Part shown: piece by piece, positions 47,541-60,500 of the stretch
How the letters are laid out: every line of letters starts with the position of its first letter
Position numbering within the stretch: the stretch's first letter is position 1
NCBI GenBank assembly: GCA_020081605.1
Contig: JAHREC010000023.1
Span: 124,001 to 188,000, forward strand
Direction of reading: 5' to 3'
DNA from: Albifimbria verrucaria
Taxonomy: Eukaryota > Ascomycota > Sordariomycetes > Hypocreales > Stachybotryaceae
DNA length: 64,000 nucleotides
Program-made: the position numbers and the translations under genes
Notes under the pieces: model-generated
Told to the model about the DNA's origin: nothing
Databases searched by the model: none
The model's input: the letters and a program-made list of their open reading frames with translations, nothing else

Positions 47541-48440
47541 TCAAAACTCCAGCCCTTCGTAACGGTGCATTATCTCTAGGAATTGAGTTTCGAGCTCTTT
47601 GGTTCGCAGGATCCGGCATTTTTCTAGGAAATCGATAATAATCTGGCGTGATGCCTGTCTCGATTTCACAAGCGAAAGTTTGCTGACCTGGTCGTAGATG
47701 CTTTGTATAAACCTGCCACCATCGGTGCCAGCATCCTCCATGGCACTGCGCTGCAAGTCCATCGCGGTCTCGCCTAACTGCGCACCAAGTATTTCCACCA
47801 ATACTTTGCTAACACTGCTTTGTGGATCCCCAACTCTGAGTGTATTGCAAAGCTGTACTCGTTGGAGTTGACTATGGCGGTGTAGGAATCGTTCGAAAGC
47901 ATGAATATCCATAGCGAAGAATGTCAACCTGATATATACGAGAGAAGGCCACGTGCAGTTTTCGGGAATTGTAATAGATTCTGCACGTATGGTGAGTTTC
48001 TCGAAACCATGAAAAGTTTGCATTGTTGAGTAGGGTAATCCAGTCGTGATAATTTGGATGTCCTGCAAAGCTGGGAGATGCGGTGAACCATTACAGCCCG
48101 ACAAGAAGGCGAGAAATTTGTCTTCAATTTGGCTGATATCAGCTGTGTCAGCTGAAACGCGTCCTAGCCGTGAATCAACCAAAGATTGGGTAATATCGTG
48201 GTCTGTTTGGTCGCTTTGTTGTTCTATTGTTATGGCCTTCACGAGGCGACCCATGTTACCCCCACTCCCCAAGAATTCTTCCAACCGATGAAGCGCCTCT
48301 TTTCTGGGGAGCACTATATGCTGGAAAAGCAGTGGCCTGGAAATTTCATTAAACTGGCGAGACACAAGTCGACACGTCTTAATTGAACTATCATTCGGGC
48401 TATGGGCTACCTTGACGAGTATTGCCTGAAGTATTTCCTA
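47541..48440 (-). CDS. F-box-type protein, 5' end unresolved
   Basis: An open frame of about 290 codons begins after a TAG, or a splice acceptor (AACTAG), at about 48440. It reads EILQAILVKVAHSPNDSSIKTCRLVSRQFNEISRPLLFQHIVLP, an F-box motif lacking its first residues, followed by substrate-side strands (LTIRAESITIPENCTWPSLVYIRLTF, LHRHSQLQRVQLCNTLRVGDP) and a helical tail to the stop at 47541. Presumably a substrate adaptor for an SCF ubiquitin ligase. The missing methionine probably lies in a short upstream exon. No internal frameshift is needed. Confidence 0.6.
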
Positions 48441-49713
48441 GTTTTGTTATTCCTACCCACTAGCTCGCAGAGACATCAAAGGACATACTGTTGGTAAAAC
48501 ATCAAAGGCGCATCTCCCCTCACCTGAGCGTGTCGATACTTATAGTTATCCATGGCAGAAACAGGAAATAAGGATGTTCTAAATTTCTGACCTCTGATGG
48601 CGTAGTCTTGAGACTATGTCAACCTCATACCCCGCACAAGACCTCCACTTCCGACTGACCCACACTAACGCCACTTTACACCAGGCGAGGCTGAAATAAA
48701 CTCGTGTAAATTATACGGATTGTATGTACTATTTTCTCGCATACTCACCGCGGTAAATGGGACGAAATTCACGGGACGAAAAATATTTCAATCGATCAAT
48801 CAATCAATCGCGAAATCTCCCATAGAGAATCGGCGCAGCTGGCGCCGTCAGAAGAGTTGATTTAAGATCCAGTCGAATAATAGCAATGTGTAAGTTAATC
48901 ACTGGACCAGAAGTTGAACCGGTCATAGACCAGTTGTCACATATGTTGATCAAACATTTAGCATTGAAAAGCGTTGACGTGCGGGGGCGTGGCTTGTTAA
49001 TGCCTCCTTCTAGAACAGAAAAGTTAAACGTGCATCGTTCACAGCAGTGCGAAATAGTGTTTGAATAAGACGGATACAGTGCTCAGAAAACCGAGGTCTA
49101 TCGGACGAGTGGTCGATCTCTACCAAATCTCATTCCCGCTTTACTCTCGTAGCATTCTCATTAGTGTGCTCCAATCCTTGCTAAGAAACTCAGTATTCAT
49201 TTCTAAACCAGCGGCAAAGAGTGCGTCAGAGCAAGGCTTGCCAACTGGACCTTTCAAATTTAGGCTTCTAGGCAGCGGCAAAGACTCAGACTTGGTCGTT
49301 TCACCCGCGGGTAAGCTGTGCAATTTGTATCACAACCTTTTCTAATCTGCGGTAGTCTGTCATTAGGAGCTTTTGTCGGTTGAATTCTACGAGCAAAAAA
49401 CATGCTCTTACATAAGCCAGAAACAGACCTAGTTACTCGATATTGAGAAAAGTGTTAGCAAATATCTCAAGGGTATTCCGGAAGATGTCGACAAGGTCAC
49501 TTAACAGAGCTGTGGTTGAATTAATAAAAGCTTCGTTCAGATAAAGGTCCATTCCAAAATTAGATCAGCTAGCATCGCTCCAGCTAACCTCCTGCATAGT
49601 GAAAGGGGCGTGCTCGTACACGTAAAGAGAATCAATTACTGCACCATCTAAGTACGGAACAGATATCCGGTCAATGTAGACTTTGACTGTCTCACTCACT
49701 GGATCACGTTTAT
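48441..49713. other. No supported gene
   Basis: Only short motif-free ORFs; a small (ATCA)n run near 48792. Confidence 0.45.
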
Positions 49714-50028
49714 TTAGAGAAGTCGATTGGTTGTGACGTTGCGGGAAATACTCAGAAACTGGTCCATCATCAGAATCCGAGATGGACCAAGCTCGATGAA
49801 AAAATCATGTCCGTCGGAAAGCGAGTGGATTGTACCAGCTTCGGCTGTTTGAATAGGTTCTGTAACACCAACGGCGAATCCGTTGAAGGTGATTGGTTTG
49901 AACTTAGTTGGGCGCTGGAAAACTTGGTCTCCCGACTGACAATGGCATTCTACAAGAGCTGGAGCGGCGTTAGCTAGTCCAAAACCTAGAATTAGTACCA
50001 GGCGCAGCAAACGTTGGGCAACCATCAT
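49714..50028 (-). CDS. Small predicted secreted protein
   Basis: ATG-ATG at 50028/50025 begins MMVAQRLLRLVLILGFGLANAAPALVECHCQ, a textbook secretion signal with probable cleavage at ANA-AP. The mature part of about 80 residues has two Cys close together (ECHC) and no repeat or domain I recognise. Single exon, 104 codons. Small secreted proteins in fungal accessory regions include effectors, but nothing here shows a role in host interaction. Confidence 0.5.
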   Translation of the reverse strand: MMVAQRLLRLVLILGFGLANAAPALVECHCQSGDQVFQRPTKFKPITFNGFAVGVTEPIQTAEAGTIHSLSDGHDFFIELGPSRILMMDQFLSISRNVTTNRLL

Positions 50029-51937
50029 TCTTACTGTGAGCTGGGTCTTCTTATCGAAGAGGATGAAATATACGCACCTTAGTGGATAGATATATATACT
50101 GTATATATATCAATAAGTAAGAAGAAGGCTTAAGTAACTCGGAAGTTTTGAAGGACGATGTGCGAGAGCTGGGGAGTGGTAAGGGAAGAGAAAAAGGTAG
50201 GCATATGCGGTCATTCTTATGGAGAGAACTCAATGTGGTTTAGCACGAAGACACCATATCTTCCTTAGAGGATAATAATCGTATGGCATACGATCACGCC
50301 AATCACGCCAATCGCGGGATAATACGCGGATGAGGTTCAAAGCCGGTTCGGTTGAAGACTGAAATGGCAGGGAAGCCTTAGTTTTCCAAGATATTAGGGA
50401 TCGGGTCGAAAAACCTACCACCTCCATCAAGGAGTGGATGTTGTAAAGACCATTACTCTACGTGCGGGATGTGTCTTTTGAAAAGGCAAGTAAATGGCTG
50501 GAGCGCAATAGGGCGGAGGATTGGGTAGTTATCTGGCCTGTTTATTTTGGGTTCAAGCCCAAGACTACGACAAGGCAGAACTGGCGCCGAGCACTTATGT
50601 ACAATGCTCGAAGAAAAATTCTTTTGGACAATGCTATTAGGACAAGGCGAATCGTGGACATCAACAGTGGTTCCTTTATGACATAGAAGCTGCCTCAACG
50701 TAGCGATGAAGAACGGCAGTATGCCGGTCAGATTTATCCCACATAGCTCCTCCACCGCCACCTACAATGGCAGGATCAACCCAAAAATATTAGCTTGTTT
50801 TGATGGAGGTGCGCACTTTACCCTACATAGACAGTTCCGACTAGCAAACCGTTATAGCATTTCCCGACAGAACAAGACCTACGGCAGTTACTGAGGGCGC
50901 AGACCAGTGGGTCACGGGGATCGCAGGTCCCGTCTAACGCCTGCTCGTGGCATTCTGTGATGTAAACACTCCCTTTGCGGGATCTGTTACGAAACATGAA
51001 AGCCGGTAGCTAGTTCGTTTGAAGTCCCTGAGGGTTAGAAGAGCCCAATTAAATGATGAGTTGCTCGTTTTGAGCGGCTTCTCCTTACCATCGGATGTGA
51101 GGAAGTGTTCTGAGATGCTTAAAGGGCTGTGAGTCTTCCGTTGAAGTCAACCCAAGGTCAGAACGGCTCCCACTGAGGTCTGAGTTTGCCATGGAACTAT
51201 CAATGTCTGGTTGTCGTGCATCGTAAGAAATTGAGAGCCACGGCCGAACACAATTGTAAGGACCATCAAAAGGGCGAATCATGGTTGGCTGATATACTGC
51301 TCGGGCTGTCACAACATTATCTACAGCATCAACACCACATGTCACCTACGCGCTAAACGTGGTAGCGTGGCACAGAAAAAATGCAATATTATACCGTTCT
51401 TAGTATTTACCATTTCTTTCACTACTTTCTCAATATCACCTCGAACCTGAAACGTGAGCGCTCGTCACACGGATGACTGAATTACAGCAAACGTTGTAGC
51501 TTCACTACGAGACCTCGGCAGACAAAACTGCACCAGATCAATAACTAGGGCCATTGTGTCCTAATCAACGGAATGTTGATAGCTCGGAGCGTTGGAGCAT
51601 CTCACAATGTTACCAAGGCAGCAACTTATGGAAGGCATATGCTTTAAGCAAGAATGTAGGCTGGCGATCTATCAAACACTGGTTAAGTAAGTTCTGCTTA
51701 TGTATGATGACGGGCTTTTAAGGTATGGGTTCTCATGCGATCCCTGTATGTATGTATTTCAGCCTCAGGCACCATGTTCCGCCAATCATCATTGGACCAG
51801 AAGCCTAAGCAAATGATGGAGGATTGCGGGAAGTTCTTGTCCGCTCATTTGGGATACGTTAAATCTCCTCATTCAGCTACTTTGTTGATTACTTGTTCCA
51901 TCTTATCCACAATGACTGAAGTATCTATACAGCATAA
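50029..51937. other. No supported gene
   Basis: Several short ORFs in both directions (for example 50462-50686 plus, 51085-51345 minus) without motifs. A (TA)n run lies at 50090-50110. Confidence 0.4.
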
Positions 51938-52360
51938 GTGTACGAGCGAAGCCGAACCAAATGCTCAGGAACTGATGGCGCGACTGGCAGCGGCTGCGGT
52001 CCAGTTTTGCCAGATGCCGCCATATCCCAACGCTTTTCCCTCATCCAACAAATCGACGTCATGTCGGCTAGGCTCACTACCATAATTCGAGAATCAAGTT
52101 CATCACCTGAAGAAAGAAAGTTTGCCCAGAAGACTATGGAATTTGCAATGCAGTGTATGATAGAATATCTTCGCAGAGTCAACAGCACCATTGAAGATCT
52201 GTCGAAGGAAGAATGGGCGTATGCAAAAGATACGGTGTGAAGACTTCGCCGTAAACTGGCAAATGAACTCTACTTGCAAGAAGGTCAGAAGCTCGCTGAT
52301 CAAGAGAGCGGGAGAGAGGAAATTGAGAAATTGAACAAGGAAGAGGGGAAATGGCAATGA
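51938..52360 (+). pseudogene. Coiled-coil hypothetical protein fragment
   Basis: One frame reads QRFSLIQQIDVMSARLTTIIRES, then PEERKFAQKTMEFAMQCMIEYLRRVNSTIEDLSKEEWAYAKDTV, a TGA (52238-52240), and in the same frame RLRRKLANELYLQEGQKLADQESGREEIEKLNKE to 52360. The heptad-like pattern continues through the stop, so TGA (most simply from CGA) interrupts a real coiled coil. The N-terminus lies upstream in a second frame (51735-52085). Function unknown. Confidence 0.4.
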
Positions 52361-54238
52361 TCGCGTTTTGAAGGTGATACGGAGATGTCGATAATTTTGC
52401 GCGTTGATACTTAGCGACACCTGTGTCGCTGTTATACTGCACCGTCGGAGCTCATCAGCCCGCATAAATCGTCTGATATAGACAAGATATTTGTAAACCA
52501 ATAACGTAACGGTTTCGGAATAGAACCTTGCAACCCGGTGCCCCGTAACCTCGACAGAGTATTGCAATGAATCAGGGATGATTATACGGATAATAAGCAG
52601 GTGTGATTCACGTCGCGTACTAAAGAAGGCAGGGTTCTTCTCGTATTGGGCGAGGTTTTCGGTCAAAAATAGAGAGCTGCGGGAAGAGGAAATGGAAAGC
52701 AAAAATGGTGGCAAGGAACACTGGACTAATTCCACGGTCAAGACAAGATGTTAGGCTAGGTGTCGCTATCATAACTTGTTGAGACCGGTTAGAGGCTAAA
52801 GATCAAGGGGATTTTGAGAAATGTTGCAAACCTACTGAGGATGCTGGTACTCGACGTGGAACAAATGGTCTACGAAATTAGCCTGTCGAGGTAAATAATT
52901 TGAGATTCGTTTATGATGCCCTGTCTCAAGTCTTTACTCAAACTTTAACTGGGGTCACCAGATTGTGCTGTCAGGTCATAGTGTATTGACGCAAAAGCGG
53001 GTTGAAGCACAGGCCCAATAGCCTCAACAGGCCAACAGAAGCTTTCTTCAGACCGATAATAACTTTTGTTATCCCAAAGCTGTTTCTCCTCCTCAATGAT
53101 TGCCCACCAGCCATATCAGCCTGGTTTTGACAAGCTACCCCTTGCAAATGACTCAAATCTCCTCGCCAAATGATGGGTCATCCTCACCGGGTGATCTCAA
53201 GTCCATCCAATAGCAGATATATGTGCTCTCTCCCTATTACTCAGCCAACCTATGCCGACGTGTAAAGTTGTTAAGCAGAGAATACTCAGGCAATGCTTTG
53301 GCCTTGTTACATGCAACATAAAGCTTTCCCTGTGGGTGATGTAAGAGGTCGTCAAAATCAGATAGCTCCTTCTCCGCAATGAAATATGCTAAGGCACGAG
53401 CCGCCTGTGAAATCATCGTTCCATTATCTAGTGGCATTAGTGCCGTTGCAATAGCCATGGCAGTCAGCAAGGCGTCCTGGGTCATATTGCTGGACAAAGT
53501 TGAAATTAGCCACCATAATGTTGGATATCCTCACAAATAGATGTTTCTCTGGTCGCTCGTGCAATCGACAAACCAAAATTGTTGCAATACCTCAGGACTA
53601 GTGGAGATGCTTGCAATGGTTCAAACACAGCTAACGATCAGCTAGGCCTTAACAATTATAGTGGTGGTCTTCCCTACCTTCGGGAGTGCTTTTGTTTCGC
53701 CTCACGTGAATCGACTATTTAATTGACTTCCGCGTTATGACATCAAGTCTTACCATGTGTAATGTAGTAGAGGCCCACGTTACTCGTTTCGTCATATTCG
53801 TAAGTACCCTGGAAGAACTGCATTGAGTTTAGCTTTGGGACAATCCAGGATTCCATGCGAATAAATAATTAAATATGAATTGTGCCAGATGAACTTAGCT
53901 AGATTCACCTTCCTGGTTAGGCTTCCACAACACCGTAGCTCTTAATCTTGATTCAAGGTTCTAGCGGATGCACGTCTAAGATGTCTTAGCGTCAAGTTCC
54001 AAAGAATCATCTAGAATATTTATCCTGATTGACTTCGTCAGTTGACCGAAAGTCTATCAAGGAAATGGATGACACACATGCGCACTATGACGTCTCAGAA
54101 ATTATAAAGTAGCATCGCATCTTTGAGGATAGCAAGGCGCCATACGATCTTATACACGACCTGTCCACGAGAGCAATACGTCATTTATAGGCCCAATTAC
54201 TCTGTCAGAAACCAGATCGCACCTCTCAAATCACCAAT
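52361..54238. other. No supported gene
   Basis: A minus-strand ORF at 53237-53485 (MTQDALLTAMAIATALMPLDNG) is possible but unsupported by any known family. Confidence 0.4.
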
Positions 54239-54687
54239 ATGGATGCTAGGCATAAGGTACAACACATATTGCAGTATAAATTTCAAGACACAGCGCTTCT
54301 AGACGAGGCCCTCACAGCTCCCGGGCAAGACTGCTCAAAGGCAGGCAGGAACACGCGAGGACACGACAATAAAGCTTTGGCTTTGATAGGAGATGCCTTG
54401 TTGCGGCTGATTGTTGTCGACGATGCGGTCAGAGGCGGAGCGAGCACATGTAAACCTACTATTACCGTGTCGTTGCAATCAATGTTAACTTTCTCTCAGC
54501 AGAGTGCCAACAATTTTGTTCTGCAGAGCTGTCGAATGATAATCTGTTCAGGGTCCAGCTCAGACAAAGACTCTCGCCTTTTATAAAGACGTCTCCTTGC
54601 CAAAAAGGACAAGTCTCTCGGATCACAGGAGCTTCTACGGTTGAAGCACTTATAGGGGCTGTATGGATTGACTCTAAAAAGATTTGA
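54239..54687 (+). CDS. RNase III-domain-like protein with altered acidic residues
   Basis: Exon 54239-54449, intron 54450-54499 (50 bp: GTAAAC, GTTAAC branch, CTCAG), exon 54500-54687; 132 residues with no frame break. It starts MDARHKVQHILQYKFQDTALLDEALTAPG, the usual RNase III opening. The signature helix reads NKALALIGDALLRL where active enzymes have N-E-R-L-E-F-L-G-D-A: the second Glu is Ala, the Asp is kept. The second motif reads STVEALIGAVWIDS, with Ser in place of the first Asp and the Glu kept. No dsRNA-binding domain. Such short proteins form a fungal family; with half of the metal ligands gone it may bind RNA or dimerise without cutting. Confidence 0.7.
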
Positions 54688-56853
54688 TTCAAGTTCACCG
54701 TGTAATACACAATATAAACATCGGCTGCAAATTGGCAAAGAAATGTAGCCATTGCTACTGAGAATCAGTTTGGTCATAGTTTGGAAAATCTTTCAGCCCA
54801 TTGTCGGCTCTCCAGTACCGGCTACATCCGCTGATATGTGCCTCACGGGTGTGTTTTATGAAGGCAAGGGTGGAGACGATGGTGGAATCAGATCAATCAC
54901 TGCCATGATGGATCAGATGACGATGAAGGTGAATCATGCAAAGCAGACAACTATTGTTCCACCACAACGACGATGAACCAAACCAACTTCTCAACACATA
55001 GCAGCGAGAGTAACAACAGCAAGCAAGTTCAAAAATATAAGCGCGTTTCTGCCGCCGCTGTCGTCCGGTCGTCGAACACCCTGGTTGATTATCTTTGGGT
55101 TTCCTAGATACGCGCTTGTTCTGGCGGTCGATAGCTTCTGTAAGGCTTTTGTTTGCCTCTTCAAATTCGTTGTTTCAAGGCAGCAGCGGATGTAGTCTTT
55201 CCTCTTTGTCGCTGTTATACAAGTATGAGAAATCGTCCAGCATTCTCCGCTGTCACAAGTAATTTCTCTCCAGACTTGTCGGTGTCTGTTGTGGCTTTTA
55301 CAAGGGGTACAAAAGTCGCTCATAGGCGGCTAAACGAACACCAAGTCTCTACTTAAAGCCCATACCCGAGGACTAGGAGCGCGGGGAAAGTGGAGGATTG
55401 TTGCATCAAGCCTCTTTCGCTTGCCGAGCCTTTGGGTCCTTGCGTCATCGGGTCTATTAGTAGATGGTTTGAGCGTCCATTTTCATGGAACCCAGTCAAC
55501 GGAAGTTGGGGCAGCCAATCGCTCGGGAGGCCATGCCAGTCTTGTTTACCGCCACATAGATCGCTTAGCCACTCAACATAGTCAATACGGGTTTCGAAGT
55601 AATGGCAGGAACCTTCACAAGTGATATCGTGCTAAAAGCAAGGTCCTTCTTATTGCGCGCTGGGCTTTGCAGGTATGCTGCTTTATCTACCGGGTCGAGT
55701 GTGCTTTCAAATCTCGAGGACGCTCCTGCTTGCAAAGCTTGAAAAACAAGCTGTTCCATCCTTCTTATTCATCACCAAACCACGCTCAAGCAGCTTCGAA
55801 CTCCTCTTCTACTAAATTCGGGCATGCTGAAGTATTTTTCGTCTAGTTTCTATGACCATAGAAAACTAATCAATATTACAAGATTACCGCTCCGCAGCAA
55901 CTTGACGCTGTGGGCGTTGGAACTATCCGCCCCATTCGCGAAGGAATCCGACTGCATCTGGGGAAAGCAACGGGAGCCTTGATATGGTTTGTGCTTGTAA
56001 CCAAGCCCTTATAGACAGAATATGGTGGCATGTTTTTCCGGACGTTGGAGGACTGTTGCGCTGACGACATAAGCCGACCAATATTCAATCGAAACTTCAC
56101 CAAGTCTCACACAATACAAGCCCTCGCCTGGGTACACGTCTGATTTCTCGAATGACACTCCTTTCAACTGACTGCTGCTAATCGCTATATTAATGTATTA
56201 TAACAGACTTGAAGATCATAAAGGGAATAGAGGTGGCTTCCCTTAATACATGTCATATGTAAGGCATAAGTTATGATAATGCCGCTCCACGGAACCCCTG
56301 TCTTGCGTGCGGCGCCACAGGGTTAACAGCCACTAATGTGGCTATTAACCTTCCAATTCAACATAGCGACATCTCAATGGCTGGATGTATAAGCCAAGCT
56401 ACGATCTACCGACACTTTCGTCGTCCAAAAATAATATGCGATATATGTAATATTGCTGCAAGATTTGAACTTCACGACGATATCCTCGCCCAAGACTTGA
56501 TCGCGCACCCAAGAACCGACACCATGAGATTCTCTCTGCCAAGCTTTTCCCCTCAGTCGGCAGTACCCAGAACGCATACCCACTGAAACGTGGGTTTTGG
56601 CACTACTTCGCGACAAGCCCTCTAGTTACTACGGTTATTCATGAAAAGAGTCGCTTTTTACCTTCGGTCCTTCATGCTTCGGACGGGACATCTTCCCGGC
56701 CGTTCTAGACTTATTTGCACAAGATATTTGAGTTACAGTATAGGGTGGTGAATACCTGAGATTTCAGGCATCAATTCAACTTATCTTATTCCCCGCTCGT
56801 CACAGAAGCCGCCCTTCTCCGCACAAAGAAACGCCAACAGGATCATAACCACC
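54688..56853. other. No supported gene
   Basis: Short ORFs only, in both directions; none carries a motif. Confidence 0.45.
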
Positions 56854-57168
56854 ATGCGGTTGACCACTGAGCAACAACATCACGGAAACGGAGTAGCCTT
56901 ACCAGGAACTGGATTGCTAAATCAAAGATTTCAGGAGATGAATGATGGTACGGCCCTGATAGTTGACGTTGACGATCTGTACTGGGATATTGCCGAACCG
57001 GAGGAGCTTGAGGAGACTTTGGAAGAAAGGTTGAAGCACGACCGAAAAATCCAATGGAAAGAATGCAGAAAGGTTCTTCTTTGTCTACTTGTACAGGTTG
57101 TTCATGAAAGAGGAGGTGACTGTCGCACCACGATAAAAAGCTTGCGCCTCTTGCCACGAATCGAATGA
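56854..57168 (+). CDS. Acidic hypothetical protein
   Basis: 104 codons from ATG 56854. Codon-like composition with an acidic helix (YWDIAEPEELEETLEERLKHDRKIQWKE). No family recognised. Its stop overlaps the start of the next ORF (ATGA-type arrangement), so the two may be parts of one gene split by a frame change. Confidence 0.35.
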   Translation: MRLTTEQQHHGNGVALPGTGLLNQRFQEMNDGTALIVDVDDLYWDIAEPEELEETLEERLKHDRKIQWKECRKVLLCLLVQVVHERGGDCRTTIKSLRLLPRIE

Positions 57169-57519
57169 CAGAGAAACAGTCACTCCAAAGCACACTGAAT
57201 CAAATTCTTGACCTTCAGAAGCGAATTGCCAATGGGACTTGTGGAACCATCGAAGAAGCGGAAGTCGCAGGGCTGATTGCTTGTACGATCTTCAACCGAA
57301 GGAAGGACAATACTACTCAATCTCTCAAAACAATGCAAGATAACGTGAGAGACATCCTTAAGGGGTATCGAAGCGGAACAGGCTGTCTCGTTGGAAAGGG
57401 CTAAGAGCAAAATAGCCACTCTATGGCTGGAAAGTTACTTCGAAGGCGGACTAGAAGTGATGGAGAAGGTAAAATCAACCACAGAAGGACCAAGCTGGGT
57501 ATTGAATCTTAAAGTTTAG
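57165..57519 (+). pseudogene. Coiled-coil hypothetical protein, one frame change
   Basis: MTEKQSLQSTLNQILDLQKRIANGTCGTIEEAEVAGLIACTIF, a helical segment, continues to DILKG. Removing one G from the G4 run at 57362-57365 continues it as IEAEQAVSLERAKSKIATLWLESYFEGGLEVMEKV to a stop at 57519. This break is an apparent insertion, unlike most in the window. Unknown function. Confidence 0.4.
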
Positions 57520-60500
57520 CGATAAATACTTGGGAAAGATATCATTAATATATTACAAAGTATACAAAAGTAAGCAAATAGAAGAACTCAAAAGTCAACT
57601 CTTGGTAATAGGGCAGCCTTACGAGGGGCTGATTCTTGAGGTGTCGCCGAGCAGGGTACATTCTTTGCTTCTAGAGAATTGATCATGAGTACTCATTTGC
57701 GGACTTCTATTCTAGAATCAACGAGTATCGTTTAAAACGCCTCGCATCTCAACGCGATAAATCTGCGTCAAGAACTGCAGAAAACAATGGATTATTCCAG
57801 GATTGCGACTTCCAGGTTCCCTGTTTGTCAACTACTTCGCTACATTGGCTAATGGCTATTTCGCAGAACCGTTGTACAATGTCATTGAGTTGTTTACGTT
57901 CGCGGTCATTATAGCTGTGATGACAAAGCTCGAAGGTCTCAACCCAGTTTGGTTTCTCCAAAACAATGCTTTCTTCACACCCAAAGATTCATTCTGATTT
58001 CTCAGTATAAGCTTATATCATCCTTTGCCGGGTCTTAACGACCCGGATTCGTTATTATTTGAAACATCGATGATTCTGATTCTGCATCTGTTGCGCGAGG
58101 TCGGTACTGTGTGATCTGCTGACTCATGGATCATTAGGAAGTCTTTTGACTTGAGATAGTTTAAGTCTTACCTGCAGCTTGAATAATGTTTATTGTATTT
58201 ACTGCCTGCCAAGGGTTGTGACTTGAATTGGTGGCCTCGATGTACAGACCAATACTTTTGAGACTAGCGAAAAGCGAAAAGCGAAAAGCGCCAGTTGGGA
58301 ATCAAGGGCCGGCTTGACTGGACTACGACACGAACTTCCATATCTGACATATTATAAATATGCAACCCCATTGTTGTAAGAGTTGAATTAATATTATAGA
58401 ATGCCTAAGGGAATCTTTCATGGTGAAACTAAAGAAATATCAAAAGTTTGATGTTGCCCAAGGGTCCGAGAACTTCCTTGAAAAGGCGTAGTCTTTGGTA
58501 AAGAGCGACCTCGATTGGTAGCTTGGTCACAACCTGGAGGGAATGTCCGCTTTGTGTCCTTCGAAGACCACTACAGCCTCGGATTTTATGCGCGAGAGCG
58601 AACGAGCTGAAGGCCGCGACCCACATCTTCGTCTGTATTTAAGGTGGGAGAAGGGTGGGAACCGAATGATACTAAAATGCCGAGGAACTGGCTAGTCTCT
58701 GGAAGTCTAACCAACTAAACAAATTCTATGCTAATACGGCAGTGGCGATAACTATGTGGATTCTCTTTGAGGCGTAGCAGTGATTGCAGACATTGCAGTA
58801 CATACAAATCTCTTCAAGCTTTTATTTCCATTGAGAGCCATTGTAACGGAGCCTTGATGACTCTCAAGGGCTTTCATCTATAAGGGGCCAATCAGCTGGC
58901 TTGAGCTAGATTTGGCTGTGGTAATTTCCGGCAACAAAATGATATACTGTGCGAAAGCATCATGCTGGGATGGTACCGGAGCTTCTGGTTGTCAATACAG
59001 AGAAGAGAATCAATAAGACATGCATGATACAGAATCAATAGCTCAAAATGATCTTGTGTCTTGCACAAAAGGTCATGAAAGCAGTCTAGTTAATTAAACA
59101 AGTAAATGCGCTCGATCATTGTGGACTCATCTACACTAGTAAATATGGCGTCTGCGGTTCTTGGACTGCCGCTTAGAAGTTGTAGAAGTGTGCCTCCAAT
59201 CTTATAAATGGACCCTGCTGCTTTGGTCTGTCTTTACTGTCCAGGTTTATCTCTAAGTAGGAATTGACGCGTATGCAGATACTCCAGATTAACACACTCG
59301 ATGGGATCCATCTGTGTCTGGAAGTACTCTTGATAAGATAGACCAAGCAGACCTAACAGCGACAGATCGCACAGCTGACCAAGTCCTCCACTTGAGTCTG
59401 CGAGTAGCTCTATCTGGGTGCTTGGAACAATGAACGGCTCTGTAGTCCTATATTTTGTCACCCCTAGCTTATGTGTATAAGTTCAACAAACATGACGGCT
59501 GCAGTAGGACGCCTGCGCTTCCCGGTGAAACGACCTTTGAATTTATTCTAAGCGTTTGGAAAAGGTTGGGAGTTGCCGGCTTACGCTAGAAACACGCGAA
59601 CAGACACCAGAATATCATAGTGAATGCGACGATAATAGGAACCGATCATACAACTTGCCCAGCTACCGCCAGTCTCCTCTGGACTAGCTTCAAAGGAATC
59701 CAAGTCCATAACGCGGATGGAGCGATGAATATGATGTGAAGATAAAAGAAAGATGGTAGTGCGAAACACGCAGCACTGCCACATAGTTGCTGAGATTACT
59801 TTTAGAGATGCCCACGGACAAGGGATATGTTGGTCCTTACTGTTTGGAAACCTCGCTGCTTGACGGTCTTGCTGAAGACATACCCCAGTTGGAGCCAGGC
59901 AGACATTGTAAGCTGCCAACCCTCGCTTTCAGGCAAAGCAGAATTTACGAAGTAAAGACACCAGTCACCAGACTGAGACTATGAACTGGTACGGAGTTTT
60001 TCACTTGATAACAAAAATGTTAAACCTTCAGAATTGTAACCTCAAATAAGTTGTTTCATTATTTCCTGAAATTTTAAGGACGATAGAGACTCGCAAATTG
60101 TTTTGAAGAGTGATTTACATTTAGATATTTATTATAGTTGTCGAATTCGATGTTTAATAGAGGCTGCGCTAGATGTATGAAGCTATTAATAGACACAGAT
60201 TATGCCAATTTATTCCTGAGACAAACTTGACATACACTCATATAGTACTGTAGGATGCCCCTGAATAACACGATGTAAAATAAATCTTCATAATGGAAGG
60301 AGACAGGAGATCGCTTGTTAACCTTCTCATAGAGAATCAGGTTCAAATTAAGGCCTTGCAGCAGACTTTGCAGGCACTTGATGAGGGAACCAGAAGGCAT
60401 TCCTAAGGGCATCTGCTGGGCCAACTCCACAGGCACGAGAATACAAGAGGCTTATCATTTTTATCTTAGTTCTTGGTGAAATTAGGAAACACAGCATCAG

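Noticed and set aside
52103..52741. 212-residue minus-strand ORF
   Set aside because: It is antisense to a coiled-coil frame on the plus strand and rich in Ser/Leu/Phe as expected for a shadow; no motif.
54752..54976. DGGIRS resembling a patatin glycine loop
   Set aside because: No GxSxG, no Asp motif and no extended similarity.
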